The translations under genes and the position numbers were made by a program. 64,000 bases of DNA from Narthecium ossifragum. Lineage: Eukaryota > Streptophyta > Magnoliopsida > Dioscoreales > Nartheciaceae. Of the stretch, positions 37,481 to 48,600 are shown in pieces. How positions within the stretch are numbered: the first letter of the stretch is position 1; the number at the start of each line of letters is the position of its first letter. The notes below the pieces were generated by a model. It had not been told where the DNA came from. It was given only the letters and a program-made list of their open reading frames with translations, and ran no database searches. The stretch covers positions 1,150,866 to 1,214,865 of the forward strand of contig OY986965.1 in NCBI GenBank assembly GCA_963920575.1. Direction: 5' to 3'.

Positions 37481-37880
37481 TTGCAGGCGATGGAGTTGGA
37501 CAGAATGCCACGCTCCACCCCCTTTACCCTTCGTCAATGAAAGAGATGAGTCACCAATAGTAACACCCGGTTCCCGCTCAACCTCCATAGTTGCCTCAGC
37601 AGAGAGCTTCTACGTTCCGTTTGGGTTTATTGGCCCAAAAACACTCGTCACCTTCCTTTGGCTCTCCATCTCTTGCACTGTAACCTGCCCTTGGTGTCGG
37701 TGCCCCCCCCACCCTTGCAGGCGATGGAGTTGGACAGAATGCCACGCTCCACCCCCTTTACCCTTCGTCAATGAAAGAGATGAGTCACCAGCAGTAACAC
37801 CCGGTTCCCGCTCAACCTCCATAGTTGCCTCAGCAAAGAGCTTCTACATTCCGTTTGGGTTTATTGGCCCAAAAACACTA
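37481..37880. repeat. 166-bp direct duplication with 234-bp offset
   Basis: 37481-37646 and 37715-37880 are nearly identical; both start ttgcaggcgatggagttgga and end ggcccaaaaacact, with only a handful of substitutions. On the minus strand both give a Gly/Ser-rich frame (EREPGVTIGDSSLSLTKGKG, then GAWHSVQLHRLQG) that is open but resembles no protein I know. It could be a decayed retroelement ORF1 fragment. Confidence 0.75.
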
Positions 37881-38191
37881 AGCGCTGGGTTTAATAGCTT
37901 ACGAACACCCCGCCTGGTTATATGGGCAAAGACCATCTCTTATTTGGGCATGTGGCCCCTTAGCCCTTCATAATATATCATGCTATATACATCACCATTT
38001 AGTCATATCCTTAAAAAATACTGTATCGTATAGCTCATCACGGTCACCGTCACGAGTGTGATATGAGCCACGTCAAACATGAACCAACTAGTACTATGCT
38101 GTTTGCTGTTTGTGAGCACCCATTAGATCCACCCTTCAAAGAACAGGCCGGCACGCCTCCATCGTAGACTTCTGATACAACGACTGTTGCA

Positions 38192-38200
38192 ATATTTAAA
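38192..38200 (+). promoter_or_regulatory. Probable TATA box of the universal stress protein gene
   Basis: atatttaaa lies about 90 bp before the ATG, followed by a C-rich and CT-rich leader (accaccaccagtccaccacc, ctctccctctctatctctc). Spacing fits a plant core promoter. Confidence 0.55.
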
Positions 38201-38289
38201 CGCCCGCCCATTTCCCGTTCATCCACCACCACCAGTCCACCACCCCCTCTCCTCTCCCTCTCTATCTCTCTATAGGATTCTAGTCAGCC

Positions 38290-39350
38290 ATGGCGAGTGA
38301 GCGGCGTGTAGGGGTGGCGATGGACTTCTCGGAGGGCAGCAAGACGGCGCTGCGGTGGGCGGTGGAGAACATAGTGCGCGACGGCGACCACCTCATCCTG
38401 GTCAACGTCCTCAAGCAGGTCCTCTACGAGGAGGGCGAGACGCAGCTATGGGAAGCCACCGGCTCTCGTCCGTATCTATTACTCCTCTTTAACACAAACA
38501 GCCCTCCTTTTCTTTATATTTGGATTTCGATCGCCACGCCCCCTCGTCTTCTTTACAGATCGTTAATTACTCTATAGATACCCTTAGCCTTAGGCATCAT
38601 TTTTACATAAACCACCCTCACCTTAAATATTGTTATCATTTTCGTCGAAGTTGGAAAATTTAGAAATAGGTGTTTCCAGCTCTGTTTAAAAAAAAAGGAC
38701 TAATATCATTTACCCCCCCGGGAACAGATGATTTAAATTAAAAAACAACCATGTTTTTAATTAATCTGATTTTTTTTTCCATGGGTGCGTTGACTCTCCG
38801 AGCAGCATTCATTCGTCTAAGTGAGCTTTTGGATCCTGAAATAGTCAAGAAGTACAAGTTGCAGATTGATGCCGAAACTTTGGATATCTTAAATACTGTG
38901 GCCAAGGAGAAACAGGTGATATTAATTTAGCTTCTTCGCTCCCGATCGAGGAACAAAATTCTTACCAATTATCTGAATTCTACTCTCTTTTTTCCTTTTT
39001 TTTGTTTCTCTTCTCCATTGTAGGTTGTTGTTCTGATGAAGGTTTACTGGGGTGCTGCTCATGAGAAAATTTTAGAAGCCATAGATAACATCTCCTTGAC
39101 TTGTCTCGTCATGGGAAGCAGAGGTTTTGGAAAGATTAAGAGGTCAACCTTAGACATTAATCCTTTGTTCAATCTTATTTCTTTGGAGCCATTTTCAATC
39201 TCATACTAGGGTAGGGTAGGGGAGATCTGTGTATAATATTTGTTCGTTTTTGTTTTGTTTTGCAGGGTGCTATTAGGAAGTGTGTGTGACCGTGTTGTGA
39301 CTAATGCTAGTTGCCCTGTCACAGTTGTTAAGAGTGGCCATGCTGGCTAA
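38290..39350 (+). CDS. Universal stress protein (UspA-type)
   Basis: Exons 38290-38467, 38806-38915, 39024-39142 and 39266-39350 give 163 aa, the usual size for a plant single-domain USP. The N-terminus is RRVGVAMDFSEGSKTALRWA. The ATP-binding signature G-2x-G-9x-G-S is intact at residues 127-141 (GSRGFGKIKRVLLGS), followed by VTNASCPVTVVKS. Such proteins form cytosolic dimers that bind nucleotide and are linked to drought, hypoxia and other stress; the exact role of this member is unknown. The intron phases 1-0-2 are consistent with the protein fold. The upstream promoter abuts the repeat-laden segment ending at 38019. Confidence 0.93.
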
Positions 39351-39594
39351 AACCTCCTCGATCTCATCAGTGGCTCCTCTCTATGCTTAGGAGGAGGATC
39401 ATTTGCTTGTTGAGAGATCTTATTTCATTCAGAATTTGCAATCCAGTTTGTAGCTTTGATTCGAATGAAGAATGTTGTATGTCTTGAAAGCTCTATTTCT
39501 GGCGCATTGTTTTGAAATGACTCTTGTATTTTCACAGAGAAATACGATATATATTGTAAGAATCGTAGAGTGAAAATATAATGTATTGCTGTTG

Positions 39595-39596
<2 letters not shown>

Positions 39597-39628
<32 letters not shown>

Positions 39629-39906
39629 TTGATTAATTGAGTCCATAGCTTAGTTCCTAAACAACCGGGATCTCAGAATCCCAATGGCCCCCTATGAGGG
39701 GAACATTCAAAAACAGCATGAGCTTGTCTACACCACTTAGCAAACCCATCGGTTTTGCTATTAACAGTCCTATGTATATATATAAATGACAAATGATGGT
39801 CATCTAAAAGACTAAACAACAATTGCCCCATGATATATTCCATCTTCATAGCCAGAAACCACACCTCCCTGAGAATGCTATCCACTTCAGCTGCCCACGT
39901 CAGCAA
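39597..39906 (-). mobile_element. 5'-truncated LINE with ATT/AAT tail and target duplication
   Basis: The minus strand encodes an RNase H-like LINE fragment (MKMEYIMGQLLFSLL, then LSFIYIHRTVNSKTDGFAKW). Its 3' end carries a long AAT-type tail (tta repeats at about 39597-39630 on +). Flanking 12-bp duplications tattgctgttga at 39585-39596 and 39907-39918 mark the insertion. Total about 310 bp, inserted just downstream of the stress-protein gene. Confidence 0.82.
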
Positions 39907-40293
39907 TATTGCTGTTGAATCATTGATCTTAATCTTTGGACTCATCTCATCAAGGCAAAAAAAATATGTTTTGAGGATGAAATGTAAGATTTACCCTAAA
40001 GGAAAATAACTACTGATTTGTTTTCTTATTGGTGTAGTTTGGAGTTTGTTCCATAGCTCCATGATTCGGATGCAATTTGCAGTGTCCTCATAGATAGGTA
40101 GTTGAACTCATTTCAAAAATAATTTGCTTATATTCGCACATTCTTCTATAAAAAGAAATTTTAGCTGAACCAATCAAGTACTAACGGAAAGCCTTTGTTT
40201 TTGTTTTTTTGGCGCGTAACGAATGAAAATTGGAAATTACCAAAGCCCATCGGAGGTTTTTATGAAGGAACCGGACCGAAATGGGCCAAAGCC

Positions 40294-40354
40294 CATCCGA
40301 GGTTCTGGTTTGCTTCGCATCCGGATTAAATCGGAACCTCGGATGCGAAGCAAA
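40294..40354. repeat. Nested inverted repeats upstream of the IES2-like gene
   Basis: tttgcttcgcatccg (40309-40323) is perfectly complementary to cggatgcgaagcaaa (40340-40354). catccgaggttc (40294-40305) is complementary to gaacctcggatg (40334-40345). The two overlapping inverted repeats could form alternative hairpins. Nearby atgggccaaagcccat (about 40281) contains a TGGGCC element common in housekeeping promoters. Confidence 0.7.
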
Positions 40355-40645
40355 ATAAAACCCGACCCATTGACGCCTTTATTGTAGAGTAGCACAGCGC
40401 AAAGGTGGAGGAGGGGTGTGAATAGCATTAAGACGCGAACATGGACGTCTCTCGCGATCCTCGTCGTAAAGGTCGCGCCTTTCTCGACCCCCACGGCTCA
40501 CACGGCGGCGGCGGACCTCCAATCCAAGCCCCTTCTTTTCCAAATCCTGTCCTATATCGAATCGCTCTTTATATACTTCTACACGTGATTTACTTCTCTT
40601 CTTCTCGAGCTCAGGAGAGCTAGGGCTTCCGATCGTGCTCTTGAG

Positions 40646-41431
40646 GTGATGCTTCTCCCTCTTTTTCCCAATTTATGAAATAGATCTTGGCATCGCTAGG
40701 TTGGGATTCTATGTTTTTGTTTACCGTCCAAAGCGGTTCTCTTCTATCCCTTCTTTTTTTTTTTTCTGTTCTTTTGCGGAATGTACTTTTTTGGATTCTT
40801 GATCTGCTTCCCGTGATGTGGCTTCTATCTATCTGGATGATTTGTTGGTTTCTTTCTGGTTTTCTTTGAATTGTAATGCGTGTTAGGGTTTTCTATGTGG
40901 GTGTATGGATCTTTAATTCTTTGATTTGTTTAGCAATTGAGATTTGCATGCTCAGTTTCCATCCAAAGCCGCTCTTTTTTTCGTTTAGGTTCTCGGGGAA
41001 CGATCTTATTATTAAACCCTTTTGATATGTTCCCCTCATTTGGCTTCTGTGATTCCGGGTTCCTTCTTTCTGAGCTGAGAATTTATGATTGCCAGCATTG
41101 GTAATTGTGAATATTTATTCTTGATTGATTATGTGTTCTTATGGCGTTCTTGATGTCTTATTGGTGGTCATTTGGGCTTTCCTTTGTTATTTCTTCTGAT
41201 GCTGATATTGTCTTAATTTCTGTCTCTAGCATACTGTGGTCAGATTGGAAGATGCATTGTATTGGCTTTTTTGTGGTTCATGTTTTTTGTTTGCTCATTT
41301 CATCACTAGATGAATTCTTTTCATCATGATTTTCTCTAAGGACTGTCTGTATAAATCTTGTATTGGAATAGTTTTTGCATCTTTTTTAGTTGATTTGTAA
41401 CTGATGTTTGGTGTCATTTGTCCCATTTCAG
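40646..41431 (+). other. Probable 5' UTR intron of the IES2-like gene
   Basis: Donor ttgag|gtgatg and acceptor catttcag|acacc enclose 786 T-rich bases ending about 30 bp before the ATG. A leader intron in this position is typical of plant housekeeping genes. Short open frames inside have no protein character. Confidence 0.5.
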
Positions 41432-41463
41432 ACACCTTTTTCACCTGAGTAGCAACGACCCCA

Positions 41464-43834
41464 ATGGAAGGCATCGCAGGGTCTGGGTTTGGTGGTGCAA
41501 GCGTTTTGGTGAAGAAAAAGAGAAGCACCAACTTGATACGCCCTCGATCTTTCCCATATTCTGTTCCGGGCTTTGTGGAATCTGGTGGGTATGGCAAAAC
41601 AAGTCTGGCATTGGACTCTAGAAACGATGCCTTTGATTCGAATCAGCAAAGTGATGGTGTTCAACTAACTGAGAAAACGCTAGGAGATCCAGTGAAGACT
41701 TTGGGATGCAAACAGGGTTCTCAGATGGGTTTTCAGGGTGCTCAACCTATTGGGTCAACAGACGTGTCAGCTGAGAAAAAACTGAGGAATGTCAAGCTCA
41801 AGGTTGGTGGCGCACAAACTTTGCAATCGGTATCAGTGCTGGAGGCTGCACACACGGGTTCGTCTATTAAATCGTCATCTTTGGATGCCTCTCACGACAA
41901 GCAGAAGGTTATTCTTCAGGTACTAATATGGTGTTTGATCATGCATTCTATCTTGATGTAGTCTTTCTTTTTTTTGGGTTAGTATGGAGAAGTGTTTCAT
42001 ATCGACTGTGATATTCTCAACTGAGATGTTTAAAAAGCTTGTCATTTGCTAAACGGTTCAATTTGCATTTGTGTTTGTTTTAGGATCATAGTACTGAGCA
42101 TTCTTTACTGGAAAAAAGATATGATTCACAAGTAAAAGTCAAAAATCCCAATCAAGGGAGATTTTCTCATGGAGTAAAGGGTCACTTACGGGACAAAACA
42201 GAACAACAGTTATCTGAAAGCCAGACTGAGGTTGTATGCGGGGCACCTCCTTCTGAGCCTGATCTCATAAGTGAGAGGGTCTCTAAGAGAAGGGTGTCAG
42301 ATGATGTTGCCAAAAATGATGTCCTAAAACAATGCAGTAAAAGGGTGGTTGGCTTAGAGAAACAAAAAGTCTCAAAGATCACTAATAGAAAAACATCAGG
42401 GGATAACCTGGATGGCGATTATGGTTTGTCACCGTCAACAAAAAATAACAGAAAGAGGAAGTCTGGGAGGTTATCCGATGATGCTGATTACATTGAGGAG
42501 GGGCAATTTGATTCCGATGCTGATCTCAATGCCAAGAGGAAGAAACATGAAGAGCCTTCTGTTGACTTAGCTGATATACCATTGAGACCACTGACAACGC
42601 GTCAGCGAGCCCTTCAATTGGGGAAAGGTGCAACAGATGGTGCTAGTGCGAATTTGATTGAGTTCCCAGATGGCTTACCTCCTGCTCCGTCAAGAAGTAC
42701 TTCATTCACAGTTTATCCCCCAGCACTATACCAGTTATGTCATATTCAGGTATCAAGTAATGTTTTTTATTTGGTTGTGAATGTAGGGAAAAAGGAGGCT
42801 CTTTCCGAAGTTGAGCAGATGCTGAAGAAATCAGAGGCTGCTGAAAGACGTAAACTGCAAGTAGAGAAGGCAGCTCGGGAATCTGAGGTTTGTGCACCCC
42901 TGTTATTGATTACATCAGGACTTGTTTTTATTCTCTTTTGAGCTCGTAATTAAATCTGAATCTTGCAGGAGGCGGCAATAAGGAAAATACTAGGCCGAAC
43001 TTCTGACAGGGAAAAAAACAAGTCACAGAGAGCTCTAGATGAAGAAGAAAAGGTGCCAAACTACCACAAAGTTGCAATTTGTTGTGCAGTTGATTAGTTC
43101 TATAGAAAAACGTTGCTTGAATAAAAATTTTGATCTCAGAAAAAGGCTGAATCTGGGTCATTAGCATCAAACATGGTGAGATGGGTTATGGGACCAACTG
43201 GCACGGTGGTTACATTCTCAGAGGAAGTTGGCCTCCCTTGTATATTGAACTCCAAACCATGCAGGTAAGACAATCTGAACTTGCTCGTCTTTCTGATATA
43301 TGCGGACATGTTATTGTGGCTTCTACGTAATCTTTTTTGGTACATCTATGTCATAGCAGCTGTTTGCTGCCTGTATTCGGGGATCGTTAAACTCAACATA
43401 TTTCCCCTAGTCTCCCAGTGTTTAATGTAAACACCTATCAATATCGTCCATGCTCTCCATGTCTAGACTCTTTCCAAGTTCTTTTTTCCAAGACTCTTTT
43501 CAAGTTTACGTCTGATAAATCCATTATTGTGTATGGTAATTGCTACGAATCATCCAATGTGCAAGTTCATCTTGTCTTGGTCCTTGGATACATAGACATC
43601 TGTGCTTCGTCAAGATTTTTGTTCATTGATGTGGATTCGTTTGCTTACTTCTCATCTAACTGATACATATCTGGGCTAATTTGTGTCAGATACCCTCCTC
43701 CACGAGAGAAATGTGCAGGCCCGTCGTGTTCAAACACATACAAATACAGGGATTCTAAGTCCAATTTACCCTTATGCAGCTTACATTGCTATAAAGCAGT
43801 ACATCAAGGTCCTCAACAACTGACAACATGCTGA
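41464..43834 (+). CDS. INO80 complex subunit, IES2-like (PAPA-1 and zf-HIT)
   Basis: Exons 41464-41919, 42084-42696, 42787-42887, 42969-43052, 43140-43264, 43690-43834 give 507 aa. The N-terminal half is Ser/Lys-rich and probably disordered. The PAPA-1 region starts near LTTRQRALQLGKGATD and continues through FPDGLPPAPSRR, LSEVEQMLKKSEAAERRKLQ and EAAIRKILGRTSDREK (residues about 330-420). A C-terminal HIT-type zinc finger has Cys 468, 473, 489, 493 and His 498 (CAGPSCSNTYKYRD, LCSLHCYKAVH). This pairing is characteristic of Ies2/INO80B, a subunit of the INO80 chromatin remodeller that moves or edits nucleosomes. The start MEGIAGSGFGG is the first ATG after the leader intron. The 90-nt second intron is divisible by three and has no stop, so its retention would keep the frame. 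Confidence 0.9.
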
Positions 43835-44086
43835 TGGTTGGCACGGAGAAGTCTCTGTATGTAATTGTACATAGTTCGGTCTTAAATACCTCACTTCGCC
43901 AATTGTTTTGAATTAGCTCGGTTCAAACAAAACCTATTCTGATGTAGTTTTACACAGTGATGAAGGTCTGTATGGGACTCTTGCATTCATAGAAGTGATC
44001 AAAAGCTTCTTGTTTTTCCCTGTATTTCCCCACAACCTGTGGTTTCTTTTGATATGAGCCTGCAACACTGCTAATACTCTTATATG

Positions 44087-44142
44087 GTTTTCTGTTGTTA
44101 TAACGGATGTGTAAGTTTTCTGTTGTTATAACGGATGTGTAA
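44087..44142. repeat. Perfect 28-bp tandem duplication
   Basis: gttttctgttgttataacgg... at 44087-44114 is repeated exactly at 44115-44142, downstream of the IES2-like stop. Exact identity suggests a recent event or an assembly artefact. Confidence 0.85.
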
Positions 44143-44287
44143 TCCAGGAACTTGCATTGGCAACTTGAGTAGCAGCTATTTCATGGCAAACATCTGGAAT
44201 GCTACTTCCATCTTTAATTTTGATTGCAGACTTGTCTACTAATACTATGATGGCAGTAAGTGTATGAATATGAGACTAAGATATACG

Positions 44288-44772
44288 ATTTGGCAGCTGT
44301 AGACCTCCCACGATGGTGGTGGCACGTATGGCGAGTACTCTCAGGATCCAAAGTAAGGTTCTTCTTATAGAGGTTAATTCAATCTAAGTTACCGACCTTA
44401 GTGTCGTTTAGGGATGTTTGTATGACGAGTGACAAGGCAAGGCATGCCTGTGTTGTCATTGGCCAACTGAGGAATTTCAAGTTTGTCTACATTCCTCGAG
44501 AGGAGAATCAGTTGGTGGTTTTTATTGTTGGTGGAGGCGTAGTTGAAGTGATCGATAGTTGGAGTGATCTACATTCCTCGAGAGGAGAATCAGTTGGTGG
44601 ATTTTATTGTTGGGGCAGGCGAGGCAGTTGTTGCTCTTGTAGTTGAAGTGGAGACATGCCTGTCGGTAGTTGAAGTGATCGATAGTTGAAGTAATTACAG
44701 CTATGTAATAACTTAGCTTTCCGGTTTATCTTTTAAAAAAATAATAATAATAAAAAGAAGAAAAGAAGAAAA
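44288..44772 (+). mobile_element. 5'-truncated LINE with AAT-rich tail and exact 15-bp target duplication
   Basis: The insertion is flanked by agactaagatatacg at 44273-44287 and 44773-44787, an exact 15-bp duplication. The plus strand encodes an RNase H-like fragment (ACVVIGQLRNFKFVYIPREE) and ends in aaaaaaataataataataaa plus purine tract. Inside, a segment including cattcctcgagaggagaatc occurs twice (about 44492 and 44571), so the element is internally duplicated and inactive. Confidence 0.85.
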
Positions 44773-45601
44773 AGACTAAGATATACGGTTGTCTCCGCAA
44801 ATATATCTATCACCAATTTCATGGTAGGCTTTTATCTTAACATTGCAACACTTATTAAGGCCCTGTATTTTTAAAATCATGTCAATGTTGGGTTTATGAC
44901 TAACTCCGTTAGCTGGGCCTAAGAGAAGATGAGGCCACGTACGTATTAATATTAACGGGCTTCATTAAGATCCACACTTGAAGTCGGATTACATAGACGG
45001 ATCCAAAGCCGGGCTCGGGTCGGATTATTCGAGTTGCGGAGCTTCGTTAATATATTCTTGGCTAGCTTGGCTTGGCGGCTTGGCCGAAGTATCGAGAGCT
45101 CGCTCTTTCGTTGTCCCCCACGTCGCTCTGCTCAGCTCTACTTCGATAAACCCAGGGCTGGGGTTTCCAAAAACTCCAAGGAAGGTCGCTAAATGGTATT
45201 CATCTCATTCCCGTACTTCTTACGACCCCCTCTCCGCTGAATGGTTGGCTCCAATGGGTCGTCTCGTTAATCGTTGATAGCTTGGAGTCGAAATGGATTC
45301 CTGTAGACTTTTTCCGAAACGAAATCTCTGGGGTTTTTGTTGATTGTCATGTTTGTATTGTGTTGAAATCATGGTTTGCGATGGAATTTACTCGGTATTT
45401 TTTAGATTCTGTGAATTGGGTCTTGAATTTTGACTGGATATTGACAATTTGACATTACGGTATGGGGATGATAATTTAGTTCGATTTTATTTTGGATTTT
45501 TAGAAATACAATATTTTCCGCTTTCTAGCAAGTATAATGCGGTAGTGATAATTTGGGGCTTTAGACTGGAATGTATGATATGGTTCTTGTGATCGTTTCA
45601 G

Positions 45602-48600
45602 GAGTTCCGAGGGTTTTTAAAGGACGTAAAGGATTGGGATCAGGTGAACAAAGACAAGGATCGGAAGAAATCGGTAAATTGCATTAATTTTTCTCTAATC
45701 TCTTTTGTTTATCTAGTTTCAGTAGCAAGTATCTAGTTGCTATGATGCAGTTTATTCTGAGACCCTTGGTCATAGTTGAGTTGAAAGTATATTTACGTTA
45801 TAAAGTAGTAAGATACCTATTGTAAATGCTGAGGCTATTCTGATTCAATTTATTGGAATTCCTTTGAAGGGTTATTCTGGAATTGGCGTTGCCGGAAATA
45901 GGGATGACTCTAAAGGGCCTCCAAGAAAGGTTCCTGCAACTGAAGTTAATAGCAGAAGTAAAGGAGTTTCAGATTCCAGAGACAGTTATTTGAGGTATTC
46001 TGATGCTTCAAGGCATATATCGAACAGCTTCTTAGATGAGGAAAAACCACCAGATGCTGTTTCAGAAAAAGAGCTGGTAATGAATTTATATTGATATTTT
46101 TAGAGCATTGTGTCTCATAGTTTGTGACTTGTGTCTCTAGATGTGAACTGACTGTTCTACTTTGTCTATGCAGGGTAATGAGTATTTTAAGCAAAAAAAG
46201 TTTCAAGAAGCAATTGAGTGCTACTCAAGAAGCATTGCATTAGCTCCTACAGCAGTGGCCTTCGCGAATAGAGCCATGGCGTATCTTAAGATGAAGAGGT
46301 AAGTATTACATATGTCTACCTTGTAATGTGATGTCTGTGCTGTTGAACTTAGAATATACTTTTTTCGACAATTGCAATTGTTAGCTTGCTATTTGGAGGT
46401 CAAAATAATGTCTCTCTTTCCCTGAGCTTCACATTAAGTAAAACCAAGATCGAAACAACTAATTAAGCTGAAAGTGGCTGTACACGAGGACATCCATCTG
46501 AAGATGAAGTGCATTGCTGCTCTAGTTCAACCTTTGATGCATTTTGGCCTAGTGCCCCCTTGCTATGTTTGTTTGTTGTCTGACCGCTTGTCATTGGTAT
46601 AATTGAAATGTTTGTTCCAAGGCAATAAGCATATGGATGTAACTCAGAATGAGATTAAGATCCTGTGAGCAGACTCCGAGTACATGTGGCTTTACTGTTC
46701 AGGATAGTCGAATGATGTTTAAAGTCAAGACACACGGAATAAGAGGGGCATTAGTGCCTCGATGAAGTGAGTCAAGACTATTGTGCGAAGAAATTACCTC
46801 CTTTTTCATTTTTACCTAATGCTTAGAAGGCTATGTGCATATGCTGCTAAGCTAGAAAATTTTTGTCTCTCTTTCAATGTTGCTGAAGTTGTTATGTTTT
46901 GCAGATATCAAGAGGCTGAGAATGACTGTACGGAGGCATTAAATTTAGACGATCGATATGTGAAAGCATACTCACGTCGGGCGACAGCCAGGAAAGAACT
47001 TGGAAAACTTCAAGCATCTATGGAAGGTAGATTGATTGATATCTGCTCTTATTCTTTTTCATGAATATTTAAGATCATTATACCTAGTCATCAGTAGTAC
47101 TGTTTCATGTACTAACAAAAAATTGCTGGTTTTAGACTTTGAGTTTGCAATGAGGCTTGAGCCCAATAATCAAGAGCTAAGAAAGCAGTACACTGAGAAT
47201 AAAGCTTTCTATGAAAAGGTATGAAGCCTTATCTTTAGATATCGCGATTGTGGGTTTTTTTTTCTTTCAACTGCATAAAAAATTTCAAATGACAATTTAT
47301 ACCACGTCTGGTTGCTGTTTCTAGAAAACAGCACGCCTAGGCATTTGCTCGCCCCTGGATGACCCTGCCTGCTACCTCACGCCTTCCTCATCCTTTCTCT
47401 CTTTTGTTTGTTTTTTCCCCTACCTCTTCTCCATATCTGGCAGAATTGTGGCAAAGCAATAGTGACCACTGGATAAGTATGAGCACCGCTGTTGTCACTT
47501 ATGGCTGCATCTGCAGCAATTTTTTGGAACAGTGATAAAGGAGAGAGCAAGAGGAAAGAGAGTGGGTTGATGGATAGCAGAGATAAACTGTTTTTACAAA
47601 GCAGAGCAGCATGGCATGATGTGGAGTAATTTGACTCCAAGATATGCAAAGATGCACTTGTTCTTTGGATATATGTTGTTATCATTCTCCTTTAAATGAT
47701 GACTTGAAGTCTTTTTCATGTGCATTGAAATGCTTGCTTGATTCCTGCTACAGATTCTCAACTTGCCAAAGCATGCTTTGGAATTCGTTCATGTTAATCA
47801 CTTTTGTTAGTGGTTAGTGTTCAGTAATGTACTTATAGCACAACTAATTGAGACCAACTCATCAGGAAATTGCAAAGAAAGTTTCTGGATCAACAAAGAG
47901 CTCTGTTCCAAAAATCACAGATGTTGGTGAGTCAAAGTTTAGTGCAAAAAGTGGCCAGGGAGTTCCTTCCGCCTCAACCAATGGTCAAAGCCTAGGCACA
48001 GCTGCAGTTCAGATTGGCAATTCGGTATTGATTAACTACTTTTTGTTGTTTGTTGTTTGTTGAACCTTTGGTTGTGTTTTATTAGAATAGGATAAATCGA
48101 TATCAGACTTAAACAGAATGGGCACTACAGCTTTTAATTTGTGAAAGCTATTGTCTTCTCGCCTTTAAGCATTGATGTAGCGGCCACTGTGATAGGTGTT
48201 TTTGAAAATATAGTTCTGTGTCTTCTCCAGTGAACTTCATATGACAATCATCCAAGGTGGGCCCATGTTGCCCTTTGTTGTAGCTTGCCAAGATTATATT
48301 ACGGTAGTGAATTACAGATTTCCCACTTGACTTCTTCGTAGAGTGCCTTTTGGATTATGGTTGAACATGTGCTTTTTCAACTAGAGGAGAGAAATGAGGT
48401 CTTAGACCTTCTCATTGTATGAGATGGTATGACCTTTTGCAGGATGGCAGAGAAGATTTACTCCAAATCTTCAATAGCTGTCGAGGAAGTAGGCAGCAAA
48501 ATAGTTCATAGAGTGAGTCTCAATTACTGGTGGCAGCATGATATTTTGGTCCAAAATAATTCATTAGTTAGATAGAGCTCTATTGTTATACTGCTATGTC

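Larger units (their letters stand above)
34944..38190. other. Repeat-laden intergenic region upstream of the stress gene
   Basis: No credible gene. It includes AT-rich DNA with a small palindrome (cggtataattttataccg near 35844), a palindromic tandem array, a duplicated GC-rich segment, and an exact 21-bp direct repeat (35905-35925 and 37999-38019, beginning ttagtcatatccttaaaaaa) that brackets most of it. Confidence 0.7.

Noticed and set aside
37419..37973. 184-residue plus-strand open frame
   Set aside because: It spans a direct duplication and repeats itself; the peptide has no recognisable fold and no splice context.
48444..48507. Extra RPAP3-like exon after acceptor ttttgcag
   Set aside because: The phase-0 reading reaches a stop before any phase-compatible donor; all GT donors in it would shift the frame of the next exon.
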